Shown in pieces: positions 1 through 9,152 of a DNA stretch of 64,000 nucleotides. The notes below the pieces were generated by a model, which had not been told where the DNA came from, ran no database searches, and saw only the letters and a program-made list of their open reading frames with translations. Positions within the stretch are counted from its first letter, which is position 1, and every line of letters starts with the position of its first letter. The DNA is from Mesorhizobium sp. B1-1-8 (GTDB taxonomy: Bacteria; Pseudomonadota; Alphaproteobacteria; Rhizobiales; Rhizobiaceae), in the NCBI RefSeq assembly GCF_006442795.2, contig NZ_CP083956.1, positions 310,001 to 374,000 on the forward strand. The letters run 5' to 3'. A program made the position numbers and the translations under genes.

Positions 1-617
1 AGGTTCCTCGCCTGCTTGTGGCCGATAACCGCCGAGAACAGCACGTTGCGGACATGGTCAGCGCTGCTGATCGTGACGAACGTCAGCGGGAAGATCATCA
101 AGCCGAGGACGACAGAAGGCATATCCATGCGCAGGACGAGCGCAAGAGCTGCCGGCCCAACGAGGGTCAAGGAAAAAATCTGGACCATGCGCATGGACCC
201 GTAGCTTCGCCCGACAACCGTTACCAGGGTCGTCAACGACAACGACACCGACGCCAGCTCAGCAAATTGATCAGGACGCAGATAGATCGACACGAAGCAG
301 AATGACCCCAATGCGAGGCCCTGCGCGCTGCCTTTGAGAATGTAATTACGCTCTATCGCTTCTGCCTCTGCGACACTTGCTATGGTGCCGCCCGCTCTAT
401 GGAAGCTCCGGATGCTGAAGTACCGCCAGAGGCTGGCCGACAGCAGAAGGAAAGCTAACGCCAGATAAAGCAGATCCTGCGTGCGCAGGTAGACCATGAA
501 CCCGAGAATCCAGTAGCATACGCCGCCGATCGCCACCATGCCGGCGTTGTCGAACAATGCCCGCACGAACTGGATATAAACATCCGCCGGGATGTTCTCG
601 GTCTTTGTTCTGCCCAT
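1..617 (-). CDS. N-terminal membrane part of a probable GGDEF/EAL signalling protein (partial)
   Basis: This reverse-strand frame opens with ATG at 617 and stays open for 205 codons to the window edge, so the 3' end is missing. The translation starts MGRTKTENIPADVYIQFVRA and contains about five or six hydrophobic segments separated by short charged loops, for example around residues 22-36, 41-58, 95-108 and 115-130. From memory this N-terminus resembles the membrane sensor region of Mesorhizobium proteins that continue into PAS, GGDEF and EAL domains for cyclic-di-GMP turnover. None of those catalytic domains lies in the window, so the function is an inference from the N-terminus alone. The gene is transcribed away from the indolepyruvate oxidoreductase gene, behind about 150 bp of non-coding DNA. 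Confidence 0.6.
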   Translation of the reverse strand, partial: MGRTKTENIPADVYIQFVRALFDNAGMVAIGGVCYWILGFMVYLRTQDLLYLALAFLLLSASLWRYFSIRSFHRAGGTIASVAEAEAIERNYILKGSAQGLALGSFCFVSIYLRPDQFAELASVSLSLTTLVTVVGRSYGSMRMVQIFSLTLVGPAALALVLRMDMPSVVLGLMIFPLTFVTISSADHVRNVLFSAVIGHKQARN

Positions 618-768
618 GTCGCTGGCCCAACACTACGCCCTGTAATGCCACGCCCCGCCTTAAGAAAGGCTTAGAAACATCGGCTTGACCTCGGTTGCCG
701 AGGTTACGAAACCGCGGGACAGATCAGAAAATTCAACCCTTCGGCAAACAATCGGCCGGCTGGTGCGA

Positions 769-3700
769 TCACTCCGCCGCCCGGAGTGCCGGCTCCGGCA
801 AGGGCTGGGTCAGGCGGTCTAGCAGCCTAGAACGCTCGCCTGCCGCCTTTTCGGCGCTGGCCTGCCGGACATGGCCGTAGCCGCGGATGAGCGCCGGCAC
901 CGAGGCCAGGGCGGCAGCGGCTTCGATCCTGCCCGGCGCAAGTGCTGCGGCGATCAGCTCCAGATCGGCCTCGTACCGTGTCAGTTGCTGGCGTTCCATG
1001 CGCCGTTCGGCGGTGCGGCCAAAGACATCGAACGCCGTACCGCGCAGACCCTTCATCGCCGCGAGCAGCCGAAGCCCCTTCATCATCCACGGGCCGAAGC
1101 TCGATTTCCTCGGCCTGCCGTCGCTGCCGCGCCGGCCAAGAATGGGCGGGGCGAGATGGAATTCGAGCTTGTCGTAGCTCTGGAACTGCCTTGCGAGGTC
1201 GGCGGCGAAGCTGCCGTCGGTGTAAAGACGCGCCACCTCGTACTCGTCCTTTACCGCCATCAGCTTGAACAGGTTTTTCGCAGCGGCCTCGCTGACGGCG
1301 GTCGATCCAGGCACCGCCTTCGCCTCCACGGCGCGCAGCCGCGCCAGCCTGTCGGCATAGCGCTTGCCATAGGCGGCGTTCTGGTATGCGGTCAGAAATG
1401 CGACGCGGCGGGCGATGATGTCGTCAAGCGTCTCGGCAGGTGCGGGCGCCGTCTTGCCGGGCTCGCTGGCCAGGGCGCGCACAAATTCCGGCTGATGCGC
1501 GGCGCGGCGGCCCCAGCGGAAGGCGGCGATGTTCATCGCCACTGCCTCTCCGTTCAATTCTATTGCCTTTTCAACGGCTTCGGCCGAGAGCGGCAGCCCG
1601 CCATGCTGGAAGGCGAAGCCGAGCATGAACATGTTGGCGCCAAGCGAATTGCCGAACAGCGCGGTCGCCGTGCGGGTGGCGTCGAAGAAGTGCGCCCGGT
1701 CGTCGCCGGCGGCGGCGCGGATCGCCTTTTTCAACCGCTCGACCGGCAGCGAGAAATCGGCTGCGCGGGTGAATTCGCCGGGCATGATCTCGGCGGTATT
1801 GGCGAGGAAGATCGTGTGGCCCTCGCGCACCGCGGCAAGCACCTTCCTGGCGCCGGACACGACGAGGTCGCAGCCGAGCACCAGATCGGCCTTGCCGGCG
1901 GAGACACGGATAGCATGGATATCGTCAGGCGTCGGAGCGATGCGGACATGGGTGAAGACCGAGCCGCCCTTCTGGGCCAGCCCGGCCATGTCGATCATGC
2001 CGCAGCCCTTGCCTTCCAGGTGGGCGGCCATGCCGAGCACCGCGCCGATGGTGACGACGCCGGTGCCGCCGACGCCGTCGATGATCGCCGCCCAGCCCTC
2101 GCCGCCGAGCGGGAATTCGGCTGGCCTGGGCACGCCGTCGAGCGGATCGGCCCTGCCGGCAATGCCTTCGGTCTTCCTGATTTTGGCGCCGTGCACGGTG
2201 ACGAAGGACGGGCAGAAGCCGTTGACGCAGGAAAAATCCTTGTTGCAGCTCGACTGGTCGATCCGGCGCTTGCGGCCGAACTCGGTCTCCACCGGCTGGA
2301 TCGAGACGCAGTTCGACTGCACGCCGCAATCGCCGCAGCCTTCACAGACCAGTTCGTTGATGAAGACGCGCTTGTCGGGATCGGGAAAGGTGCCGCGCTT
2401 GCGGCGGCGACGCTTCTCGGCGGCGCAGGTCTGGTCGTAGATCAGCACCGAAACGCCCTTGACGCCACGCAATTCGCGCTGGACGAGGTCGAGGTCGTCG
2501 CGGTGATGGATGGAGACGCCCGAGGGGAATTCAACCTTGCCGGCGTATTTGTCGGGCTCGTCGGTGACGACGGCAATGCGCTCGACGCCTTCGGCGCGCA
2601 CCTGCCTGGCAATCATGTCGACCGTCAGGCCGCCTTCATGCGGCTGGCCGCCGGTCATGGCGACGGCGTCGTTGTAGAGGATCTTGTAGGTGATGTTGGC
2701 GCCGGAGGAAAGCGCGAAGCGGATCGCCAGCACGCCGGAATGATTGTAGGTGCCGTCGCCGAGATTCTGGAAGATATGGTCGCGTTTCGAGAATGGCGCC
2801 TGGCCGACCCATTGCGCGCCCTCGCCGCCCATCGCCGTGAAGCCGACGGTGTTGCGGTCCATCCACAACGCCATGAAATGGCAGCCGATGCCGGCGGCGG
2901 CGAGCGAGCCGTCCGGCACCTTGGTCGAGGAATTGTGCGGGCAGCCCGAGCAGAAGAAGGGCGTGCGCGAGCCGATGTCGGTCGCGTCGGCGAGCATGGC
3001 CTGGAACTGCCGCAGCTTCGCCACCCGCGCGGCGATCTCTTGCGATGGGCCGATGGTGCGCAGGATCCTTTCGCCGAGCGCTATGGCGATCTCGTTCGGG
3101 TCGAGCGCACCCTTGGCCGGGAACAGCCAGTCGCCGCGCTCGTCCTTCTTGCCGACGATGACCGGCTGCATGGCGGTGCCGTAAAGGTTCTCGCGCAGTT
3201 GCACCTCGATCAGCGAGCGCTTCTCCTCGACGACGACGATGGTGTCGAGGCCGCGGGCGAACTCGGCGATATGCTGCAGGTCGAGCGGCCACGGACAGCC
3301 GACCTTGAACAGGCGGATGCCGATGCGGTTGGCAGCCGCTTCGTCGATGCCGATGTCCTCCAGCGCCTGGCGGACGTCGAGGTAGCTCTTGCCGATGGTG
3401 ATGACGCCGAGTTTCGGATTGCGGCCACCGGAATAGACGATCCGGTTCAGCCCGTTGGCATGGATGAAGGCGGACGCCGCGGCCCGCTTGTACTCATGCA
3501 GCCGCTCTTCCTGGCCGAGCATGTCGATCTCGTGGCGGATGTTGAGGCCGCCTGCCGGCATGTCGAATTCGGGAATGACGATGTTGAGCCGCCCGATCGA
3601 GGCGTCGACCGAAGCGGTCGATTCGATGTTGTCCTTGACGCATTTGATCGCCGCCCAGGTGCCGGCGAAACGCGACATAGCAAAGCCATAGAGGCCGTAG

Positions 3701-4242
3701 TCGATGATCTCCTGGACGCCGGCCGGATTGAGGATCGGCACCATGGTGTCGACGAAGAGGAATTCGGTGGCGTGCGCATTGGTCGAGGATTCGGCCATAT
3801 GGTCGTCGCCCATCAGGGCGAGCACGCCGCCATGTCTCGACGAGCCGGCGAGGTTGGCGTGGCGGAACACATCGCCCGAGCGATCTACGCCAGGGCCCTT
3901 GCCGTACCAGACCGAAAAGACGCCGTCATGGGTGCCTTCGCCGAGCAATTCGGTCTGCTGCGAGCCCCAGCAGGCGGTGGCGGCGAGCTCCTCGTTGAGG
4001 CCGGGCTGGAAGACGATATCGGCCTCGGCGAGCTGCTTCTTCGCCCGCCACAGCTGCATGTCGAGGCCACCGAGCGGCGAGCCGCGATAGCCGGAGACGA
4101 AGCCCGCGGTGTTCAAGCCGGCGCGGCGGTCGCGCTCGCGCTGCATCAGGAGCATGCGGACGACGGCCTGCGCGCCGGAAAGGAAAACACGCTCCTTGGC
4201 AAGGTCGAACTTGTCGTCGAGCGCGACGTCATGCAGCGTCAT
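769..4242 (-). CDS. indolepyruvate ferredoxin oxidoreductase family protein (fused alpha/beta)
   Basis: This 1157-residue protein is a 2-oxoacid:ferredoxin oxidoreductase of the IorA-IorB fused type, expected to convert arylpyruvates such as indolepyruvate into arylacetyl-CoA with reduction of ferredoxin. In order it shows an N-terminal pyrimidine-binding region, a thiamine diphosphate region with GCPHNSSTK near residue 433 and NLGDGTYNHSG near 495, a cysteine cluster CEGCGDCGVQSNC near 633 followed by more cysteines that fits iron-sulfur binding, and a C-terminal gamma-type domain with DGVGGTGVVT near 720. The start MTLHDVAL is chosen over an ATG 14 codons upstream because AGGA lies 8 bases before it. 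The length matches the fused bacterial family. It appears monocistronic. A long open frame on the opposite strand across this gene is a shadow of its GC-rich codons. Confidence 0.93.
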   Translation of the reverse strand: MTLHDVALDDKFDLAKERVFLSGAQAVVRMLLMQRERDRRAGLNTAGFVSGYRGSPLGGLDMQLWRAKKQLAEADIVFQPGLNEELAATACWGSQQTELLGEGTHDGVFSVWYGKGPGVDRSGDVFRHANLAGSSRHGGVLALMGDDHMAESSTNAHATEFLFVDTMVPILNPAGVQEIIDYGLYGFAMSRFAGTWAAIKCVKDNIESTASVDASIGRLNIVIPEFDMPAGGLNIRHEIDMLGQEERLHEYKRAAASAFIHANGLNRIVYSGGRNPKLGVITIGKSYLDVRQALEDIGIDEAAANRIGIRLFKVGCPWPLDLQHIAEFARGLDTIVVVEEKRSLIEVQLRENLYGTAMQPVIVGKKDERGDWLFPAKGALDPNEIAIALGERILRTIGPSQEIAARVAKLRQFQAMLADATDIGSRTPFFCSGCPHNSSTKVPDGSLAAAGIGCHFMALWMDRNTVGFTAMGGEGAQWVGQAPFSKRDHIFQNLGDGTYNHSGVLAIRFALSSGANITYKILYNDAVAMTGGQPHEGGLTVDMIARQVRAEGVERIAVVTDEPDKYAGKVEFPSGVSIHHRDDLDLVQRELRGVKGVSVLIYDQTCAAEKRRRRKRGTFPDPDKRVFINELVCEGCGDCGVQSNCVSIQPVETEFGRKRRIDQSSCNKDFSCVNGFCPSFVTVHGAKIRKTEGIAGRADPLDGVPRPAEFPLGGEGWAAIIDGVGGTGVVTIGAVLGMAAHLEGKGCGMIDMAGLAQKGGSVFTHVRIAPTPDDIHAIRVSAGKADLVLGCDLVVSGARKVLAAVREGHTIFLANTAEIMPGEFTRAADFSLPVERLKKAIRAAAGDDRAHFFDATRTATALFGNSLGANMFMLGFAFQHGGLPLSAEAVEKAIELNGEAVAMNIAAFRWGRRAAHQPEFVRALASEPGKTAPAPAETLDDIIARRVAFLTAYQNAAYGKRYADRLARLRAVEAKAVPGSTAVSEAAAKNLFKLMAVKDEYEVARLYTDGSFAADLARQFQSYDKLEFHLAPPILGRRGSDGRPRKSSFGPWMMKGLRLLAAMKGLRGTAFDVFGRTAERRMERQQLTRYEADLELIAAALAPGRIEAAAALASVPALIRGYGHVRQASAEKAAGERSRLLDRLTQPLPEPALRAAE

Positions 4243-4447
4243 CAGGCAATTCCTGTGCGGAAGCGCGCGGAAGTCGGGCGCCAACGTCGGGTGGACGCCG
4301 CAGTCTTTCTCCCCTTGCCGGAGAGGTCAAACGAAATCGCAGGGGCCAGGCAACACGCAACAAACCGTCCCTTCGACGGCCGCCGGCGCATTCAAATCCC
4401 TGCCAAGCGCCCAGCAAAGCACGAAAATTTCAGCCAATTTGCGCCTG

Positions 4448-4978
4448 TCAGCCGGCCTTCGAGCAATCCGGCTTGGGCTCGCCAGGCAGCCTGCCGTCGG
4501 GGTGGCCTGCAAGGTCCTTGTTGAGCTCGTAGTTCGGTCCGATCACCAGCGGCCGGTCGGGCAGGATCGACTGGTCCTCCGACGAGGTCATCGTGGTTTC
4601 GATACTCTGCAGAACAGCGCCGCCGGCATCCTGGATGCGGATCGAGACGGCGTAGGGCTTGTCCTTGACCACGCAGGTGAGCGGCGGGCTGGTGAGAGTA
4701 ATATGGGGAAGCTTGGGCCAGATCTTCTGGTTGACGATAAGCGGGTCGCCACCGGCCGGATTCTGGAAATTGACGACGGCGACCTGGCCCTCGCCCACCG
4801 GCCGCAACGGCTTGAGAGTGATGACATAGGTGGCGATCGCCAGCCGATAGTTGAACTCGAACAGCTTGCCGGAAATGGCAAAGAGCTGATCCTTGCCGGT
4901 ATCGCGGCAGGCACCGAGAACGGTTGCGGCAATCAAGGCGGCGCCGAGAACGGTCGAACGCGTAAACTTGCTAGGCAT
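4448..4978 (-). CDS. small predicted lipoprotein of unknown function
   Basis: This 176-residue protein begins MPSKFTRSTVLGAALIAATV and then LGACRD, a signal peptide with a lipobox whose cysteine is near residue 24, so it should be a periplasmic lipoprotein. The mature part has one obvious feature, a CVVKDKPYAVSIRIQDAGG stretch predicted to be beta-rich. I do not recognise a family. The ATG overlaps the TAG stop of the upstream CGNR gene in the 8-base string ATGCCTAG, which suggests translational coupling and a two-gene operon. A longer in-frame start exists upstream but would place the signal peptide internally, so it is not used. Confidence 0.75.
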   Translation of the reverse strand: MPSKFTRSTVLGAALIAATVLGACRDTGKDQLFAISGKLFEFNYRLAIATYVITLKPLRPVGEGQVAVVNFQNPAGGDPLIVNQKIWPKLPHITLTSPPLTCVVKDKPYAVSIRIQDAGGAVLQSIETTMTSSEDQSILPDRPLVIGPNYELNKDLAGHPDGRLPGEPKPDCSKAG

Positions 4979-5579
4979 TGATGACCTCCCTGACCGCCGT
5001 GCGGCGGCGATAATAACGGTTCGCTTTCTGGCGGTTGCCGCAGACGGCCATGTCGCACCAGAGGCGGCTGGAGTTGCGACTGCGATCGACAAACAGCCAG
5101 CTGCAATTGGGACAGATCCTGAGTCTTGCAACGGTTTCCTCGCGCAGCAGCGACAGTGCCGAGACGGCCAGGGCCGCCTCGAAGGCGATGGGCGTTGCCG
5201 GATCGCCGAAGGGTCGCCCCGGCGCGGCGATCTCGGTGGCGCTGCCCGCCAGCCCTGCGGCGCAGGCCGTCAGGAAATCCGGCAGATGGCCGGTGGCAAC
5301 CGCGCCTTGTGACACGGCATGGCGGAACAGGCGATCGGTCGCCTCGCGGATCGACAGCACGGCCGGCGCAATCCTGTCCGGTTCCGGCGCCGCCAGCCGC
5401 CGGCCACCGAGCTCGGCGGCGCGAAAGCCGCTTGCCGCCTCGGCGAAGCGGGCGATCTCGGCCGGGTCGTCGAAACGGTCGAACGTCTTTTCCGCATCGT
5501 TGCGCAGCACGACAGTGTTTGCGGTGTCGAGCGCAAGGATGCCGCCGGTGAAGCGATGCGGGGTCCAGGAGACTGTCAT
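4971..5579 (-). CDS. CGNR zinc-finger / ABATE domain protein, probable regulator
   Basis: This 202-residue protein has the two-part layout of the CGNR family: an N-terminal ABATE-like domain starting MTVSWTPHRFTGGILALDTANT, and a C-terminal zinc-finger segment RICPNCSWLFVDRSRN followed by WCDMAVCGNRQKANRYYRRR. The four cysteines (CPNC and CDMAVC) are the expected zinc ligands and CGNR is the family signature. Family members are thought to bind DNA as transcriptional regulators. It is divergent from the LivH-like permease gene with 88 bp between the two starts, so it may control that gene, which is inference from position. Its stop overlaps the start of the lipoprotein gene. Confidence 0.85.
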   Translation of the reverse strand: MTVSWTPHRFTGGILALDTANTVVLRNDAEKTFDRFDDPAEIARFAEAASGFRAAELGGRRLAAPEPDRIAPAVLSIREATDRLFRHAVSQGAVATGHLPDFLTACAAGLAGSATEIAAPGRPFGDPATPIAFEAALAVSALSLLREETVARLRICPNCSWLFVDRSRNSSRLWCDMAVCGNRQKANRYYRRRTAVREVINA

Positions 5580-5667
5580 GGCAGAAATCTAACCGATAAA
5601 GCGTATTTGACAAGTTAGATTCCGAGTGTAACGCTCGCAATGGATCGAGGCGCACGGCCCCCAGGGA

Positions 5668-6579
5668 ATGCCAATGCTCTATTTCTTCCAGCAGGTGCTC
5701 AACGGGCTGCATTCGGGCGCGCTTTATGCGCTGCTCGCTTTCGGCTACGTGCTGACCAACGGCATCCTGCACCGCACCAACCTGGCCTATGGCGCGCTGT
5801 TCGCCTTTTGCGGCCAGACGATGATCCTGACCGCAGCCTTCGGCTACCAGGCGCTGTGGCTGACGCTGTTCGCCTCGGTGGCGCTAGGCATCGTCGCTGC
5901 CCTGCTCTACGCGGCGCTGATCAGTCATGTGCTGTCGCGCAGCGTCTTTGAAATGCTGGCCGACCGCTCGCCCAACGCCATCGTGGTGACGACGCTCGGC
6001 ATACTGCTGTTCCTGTCGGAGGCGAGCCGCATCGCCGCAGACACCCATGATCTGTGGCTGCCGCCGATGCTGGCCGATCCGGTGATCTTCGCCGAGGGCG
6101 GCGGCTTCAAGGTGACGCTGACCCTCATCCAGTTGCTCGACTGCGCGGCGGTGGTGGCGGTGGTGGTGCTGGCCGCCTGGTTTTTCTCGCATTCGAGCTT
6201 CGGCCGCGCCTGGCGCGCCGTGTCGGACGATCTGAAGGCGGCAGCGATGTGCGGCGTCGACGTCACCGCCGTGTTCCGCCGCGCGGTGCTGTTCGGCGGC
6301 TTCTGCGCTGCCATGGCAGGCGTGCTCGCCGGCCTCTACTACGGCAACGTCAGCTTCGGCACAGGGCTCGTCTACGGTCTCAAGATCCTGTTCGTGACGG
6401 CGGTTGGCGGCTACCTGTCGCCGCTCAAGGCGGCGCTGGGTGCTGCCGCCTTCGGCATGGCCGAATCGCTTTGGGCCGGCTATTTCCCGCTCGAATGGCG
6501 CGATGCCTGGATGTACCTTTTCCTCGTCGCCATGCTGGTGCTGATCGGCGCAAGCCGCGACCAGACCAAAATCGCCTGA
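5668..6579 (+). CDS. branched-chain amino acid ABC transporter permease, LivH family
   Basis: The 303-residue protein is a polytopic membrane protein with eight or more hydrophobic segments and the LivH-type N-terminus FFQQVLNGLHSGALYALLAF. The conserved cytoplasmic loop occurs as FGRAWRAVSDDLKAAAMCGVD, the EAA-like coupling region of this family. It should form half of the membrane pore for uptake of a branched-chain amino acid or another small amide or carboxylate. No LivM, LivG, LivF or binding protein is adjacent, so it is an orphan subunit within this window and either borrows partners or has been left behind by rearrangement. The nearest gene upstream is the divergent CGNR regulator. 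Confidence 0.85.
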   Translation: MPMLYFFQQVLNGLHSGALYALLAFGYVLTNGILHRTNLAYGALFAFCGQTMILTAAFGYQALWLTLFASVALGIVAALLYAALISHVLSRSVFEMLADRSPNAIVVTTLGILLFLSEASRIAADTHDLWLPPMLADPVIFAEGGGFKVTLTLIQLLDCAAVVAVVVLAAWFFSHSSFGRAWRAVSDDLKAAAMCGVDVTAVFRRAVLFGGFCAAMAGVLAGLYYGNVSFGTGLVYGLKILFVTAVGGYLSPLKAALGAAAFGMAESLWAGYFPLEWRDAWMYLFLVAMLVLIGASRDQTKIA

Positions 6580-6762
6580 CCGTCAGACCTTGGTTGCATG
6601 ACGTGCCGTAAGCCGAAGGGTTTTGCCACAAGTTACCCGTGGTCATGCCCCCGTCGGCCTTTGCCATGTTGACCGGCCCGACCACGCGCTGCATACCGTT
6701 GGGCCAGGCGGCGCGACATCGGGGGGGAATCGGGCGCGCCGTAAAATATCCGGGAGGAATGC

Positions 6763-7368
6763 ATGGCAGGGCTGCTCGCTCTATCCAGAACGATCGACCG
6801 CATGAACGAGTTCATCGGCAAATGGATATCGTGGCTGATCCTGCTGGCGATCCTGGTCAGTGCCGGCAACGCCATCATCCGCAAGGTGTTCGACATCTCG
6901 TCGAACGCCTGGCTGGAGCTGCAATGGTATCTGTTCGGCGCCGCCTTCATGCTGGCGGCCGCCTATACGCTGAAGCAGAACGACCATATCCGCATCGACA
7001 TCGTCTACGGCATGTTCCCGCGCCGCGTGCAGCACTGGATCGACCTCTTCGGCCACCTCTTCTTCCTGATGCCGTTCGTGACGCTGATGGTGATCTATTT
7101 CGTGCCTTACGTGTCGCTGTCGTTCCGCAGCGGCGAGATGTCGACCAATGCCGGCGGGCTGATCATCTGGCCGGCAAAGGCCATCCTTCTCGTCGGCTTC
7201 TTCCTGCTCGCCCTGCAAGGCACCTCCGAGATCATCAAGAAGGTCGCCATCATGCGCGGCGACATGGATGACCCCAACCCGTTCATATCGGCGCATGAGC
7301 AGGCCGAACTCGAGGCGAAGGCACTCGCCGAAGAAGCCAAGGCGCTGGCCCAGGAGGCGCGCCAGTGA
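6763..7368 (+). CDS. TRAP transporter small permease (DctQ type)
   Basis: This 201-residue protein has four hydrophobic segments (about residues 22-40, 50-68, 93-112 and 130-150) and the family pattern of an early WLELQWYLFGAAFMLAAAYT followed by DHIRIDIVYG, typical of DctQ subunits. It forms the small membrane subunit of a sodium- or proton-coupled TRAP importer. The C-terminus ends in an acidic, alanine-rich helix (EQAELEAKALAEEAKALAQE) that is probably cytoplasmic. Its stop overlaps the GTG start of the large permease by four bases (GTGA), so the two subunits are co-translated. The likely partner binding protein is the TakP-like gene at 10579-11688 on the opposite strand. Confidence 0.92.
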   Translation: MAGLLALSRTIDRMNEFIGKWISWLILLAILVSAGNAIIRKVFDISSNAWLELQWYLFGAAFMLAAAYTLKQNDHIRIDIVYGMFPRRVQHWIDLFGHLFFLMPFVTLMVIYFVPYVSLSFRSGEMSTNAGGLIIWPAKAILLVGFFLLALQGTSEIIKKVAIMRGDMDDPNPFISAHEQAELEAKALAEEAKALAQEARQ

Positions 7369-9140
7369 TCGAATTCATCGCGCAGAACATGGCGCCGATC
7401 ATGTTCGCCTCGCTGGTCATCTTCCTCCTGATCGGCTACCCCGTCGCCTTCTCGCTCGCCGCCAACGGCCTGATGTTCTTCTTCATCGGCGTCATGCTGT
7501 CGCCCTATTCGGGCGGCTCGATCAACCTTGCCTGGCCGCTGCTGCACGCGCTGCCCGACAATTTCTACGGCACCAGGGTGATGTCCAACGACACGCTGCT
7601 GGCCATCCCGTTCTTCACCTTCATGGGCATCGTGCTGGAACGGTCCGGCATGGCCGAGGACCTGCTCGACACGATCGGGCAGCTGTTCGGGCCGATCCGC
7701 GGCGGGCTCGCCTATGCCGTCATCTTCGTCGGCGCGCTGCTTGCCGCAACCACCGGCGTGGTGGCGGCGTCCGTCATCGCCATGGGCCTGATCTCGCTGC
7801 CGATCATGCTGCGCTACGGCTATGACCGCAGGCTGGCCTCCGGCGTCATCGCTGCTTCGGGAACGCTGGCGCAGATCATCCCGCCGTCGCTGGTGCTGAT
7901 CGTGCTTGCCGACCAGCTCGGCCGCTCGGTCGGCGACATGTATGCCGGCGCCTTGATCCCCGGCCTCGTGCTGACCGGCATCTACATGTTCTATATCCTG
8001 ATCATGTCGATCATCCGGCCGAACTCGATGCCGGCGCTGCCGCTGGAGGCCCGCACGCTCGGCCACGGCGTGCTGTCGCTGCTGGCGGCGCTGCTGCTGG
8101 CGGTAGTGGTTGCCTACGCGGCCTACCGCTATCTCGAGCCAACCCACGGCGACAATGCCGACATCCTCGGCGCAACCGTCGGCGTGATCGTCATCTACAT
8201 CGTGGCGATTGCCGACCAGCGCCTCCACATCAACATGATGTCGAAGCTGGCTCAGCAGGTGGTGATCGTGCTGATCCCGCCGCTGGCGCTGATCTTCCTG
8301 GTGCTGGGCACCATCTTCCTCGGCATCGCGACGCCGACCGAGGGCGGCGCCATGGGCTCAGTCGGAGCATTGATCATGGCGGCGGCCAAAGGCAGGCTAT
8401 CGCTCGATGTCGTCAAGCAGGCGCTGGCCTCGACGACCAGGCTCTCCTCCTTCGTGCTGTTCATCCTGATCGGCGCGCGCGTCTTCTCGCTGACGTTCTA
8501 CGGCGTCAACGGCCACGTCTGGGTCGAGCATCTGCTGACCTCGTTGCCAGGCGGCGAGGTCGGTTTCCTGATCGGCGTCAACATGCTGGTCTTCGTGCTC
8601 GCCTTCTTTCTCGATTTCTTCGAGCTTGCCTTCATCATCGTGCCGCTGCTGGCGCCGGCCGCCGACAAGCTCGGCATCGACCTGATCTGGTTCGGGGTGC
8701 TGCTCGGCGTCAACATGCAGACCAGCTTCATGCACCCGCCCTTCGGCTTCGCGCTGTTCTACCTGCGCTCGGTCGCGGCGCGCGTGCCCTACCTCGACCG
8801 CATCACCGGCAAGCAGATCGCGCCTGTCAGCACCGGCCAGATCTATTGGGGCGCGGTGCCTTTTGTCTTAATCCAGGTGATCATGATCGGGCTGACCATC
8901 GCCTTTCCGCAAATGGTCATGCGCTACAAGGGCGCTGCCGTCGAACCGAGCACGATAGACATCAAGCTGCCGGAAATGCCGGCACTTTCGCCGCTCGGCG
9001 CGCCGCCGGCTGACAATGGCGCGGCGCCCGCCGCGCCCGGCACGCCCGATCTGTCACAGCCGCCGAATTTCGGCGACACGGCCCCGGCCAAGCCGGCCGC
9101 GCCAGCGCCCGACCTTTCGAAGCCGCCGAGTTTCAATTGA
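7365..9140 (+). CDS. TRAP transporter large permease (DctM type) with a proline-rich tail
   Basis: This 591-residue protein is the large TRAP permease. It shows the DctM landmarks MIEFIAQNMAPIMFASLVIF, a GIVLERSGMAEDLLDTIG loop near residue 90, IAASGTLAQIIPPSLVLIVLA near 160, and FLGIATPTEGGAMGSVGA near 320. The GTG start is preceded by AGGAGG at good spacing and overlaps the dctQ stop. It is longer than the common 430-residue members because of an extra hydrophobic insertion near residues 225-290 and a tail of about 65 residues rich in proline and alanine. The tail holds two related motifs, PDLSQPPNF and PDLSKPPSF, the second at the very C-terminus. It sits directly before the alcohol dehydrogenase gene with a 12-bp gap. 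Confidence 0.92.
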   Translation: MIEFIAQNMAPIMFASLVIFLLIGYPVAFSLAANGLMFFFIGVMLSPYSGGSINLAWPLLHALPDNFYGTRVMSNDTLLAIPFFTFMGIVLERSGMAEDLLDTIGQLFGPIRGGLAYAVIFVGALLAATTGVVAASVIAMGLISLPIMLRYGYDRRLASGVIAASGTLAQIIPPSLVLIVLADQLGRSVGDMYAGALIPGLVLTGIYMFYILIMSIIRPNSMPALPLEARTLGHGVLSLLAALLLAVVVAYAAYRYLEPTHGDNADILGATVGVIVIYIVAIADQRLHINMMSKLAQQVVIVLIPPLALIFLVLGTIFLGIATPTEGGAMGSVGALIMAAAKGRLSLDVVKQALASTTRLSSFVLFILIGARVFSLTFYGVNGHVWVEHLLTSLPGGEVGFLIGVNMLVFVLAFFLDFFELAFIIVPLLAPAADKLGIDLIWFGVLLGVNMQTSFMHPPFGFALFYLRSVAARVPYLDRITGKQIAPVSTGQIYWGAVPFVLIQVIMIGLTIAFPQMVMRYKGAAVEPSTIDIKLPEMPALSPLGAPPADNGAAPAAPGTPDLSQPPNFGDTAPAKPAAPAPDLSKPPSFN

Positions 9141-9152
9141 GGTGAGCAAGCC

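Noticed and set aside
871-4524. A very long open frame on the + strand opposite the indolepyruvate oxidoreductase
   Set aside because: It mirrors GC-rich codons of the real gene, has no recognisable motifs, and the reverse-strand protein has full family signatures.
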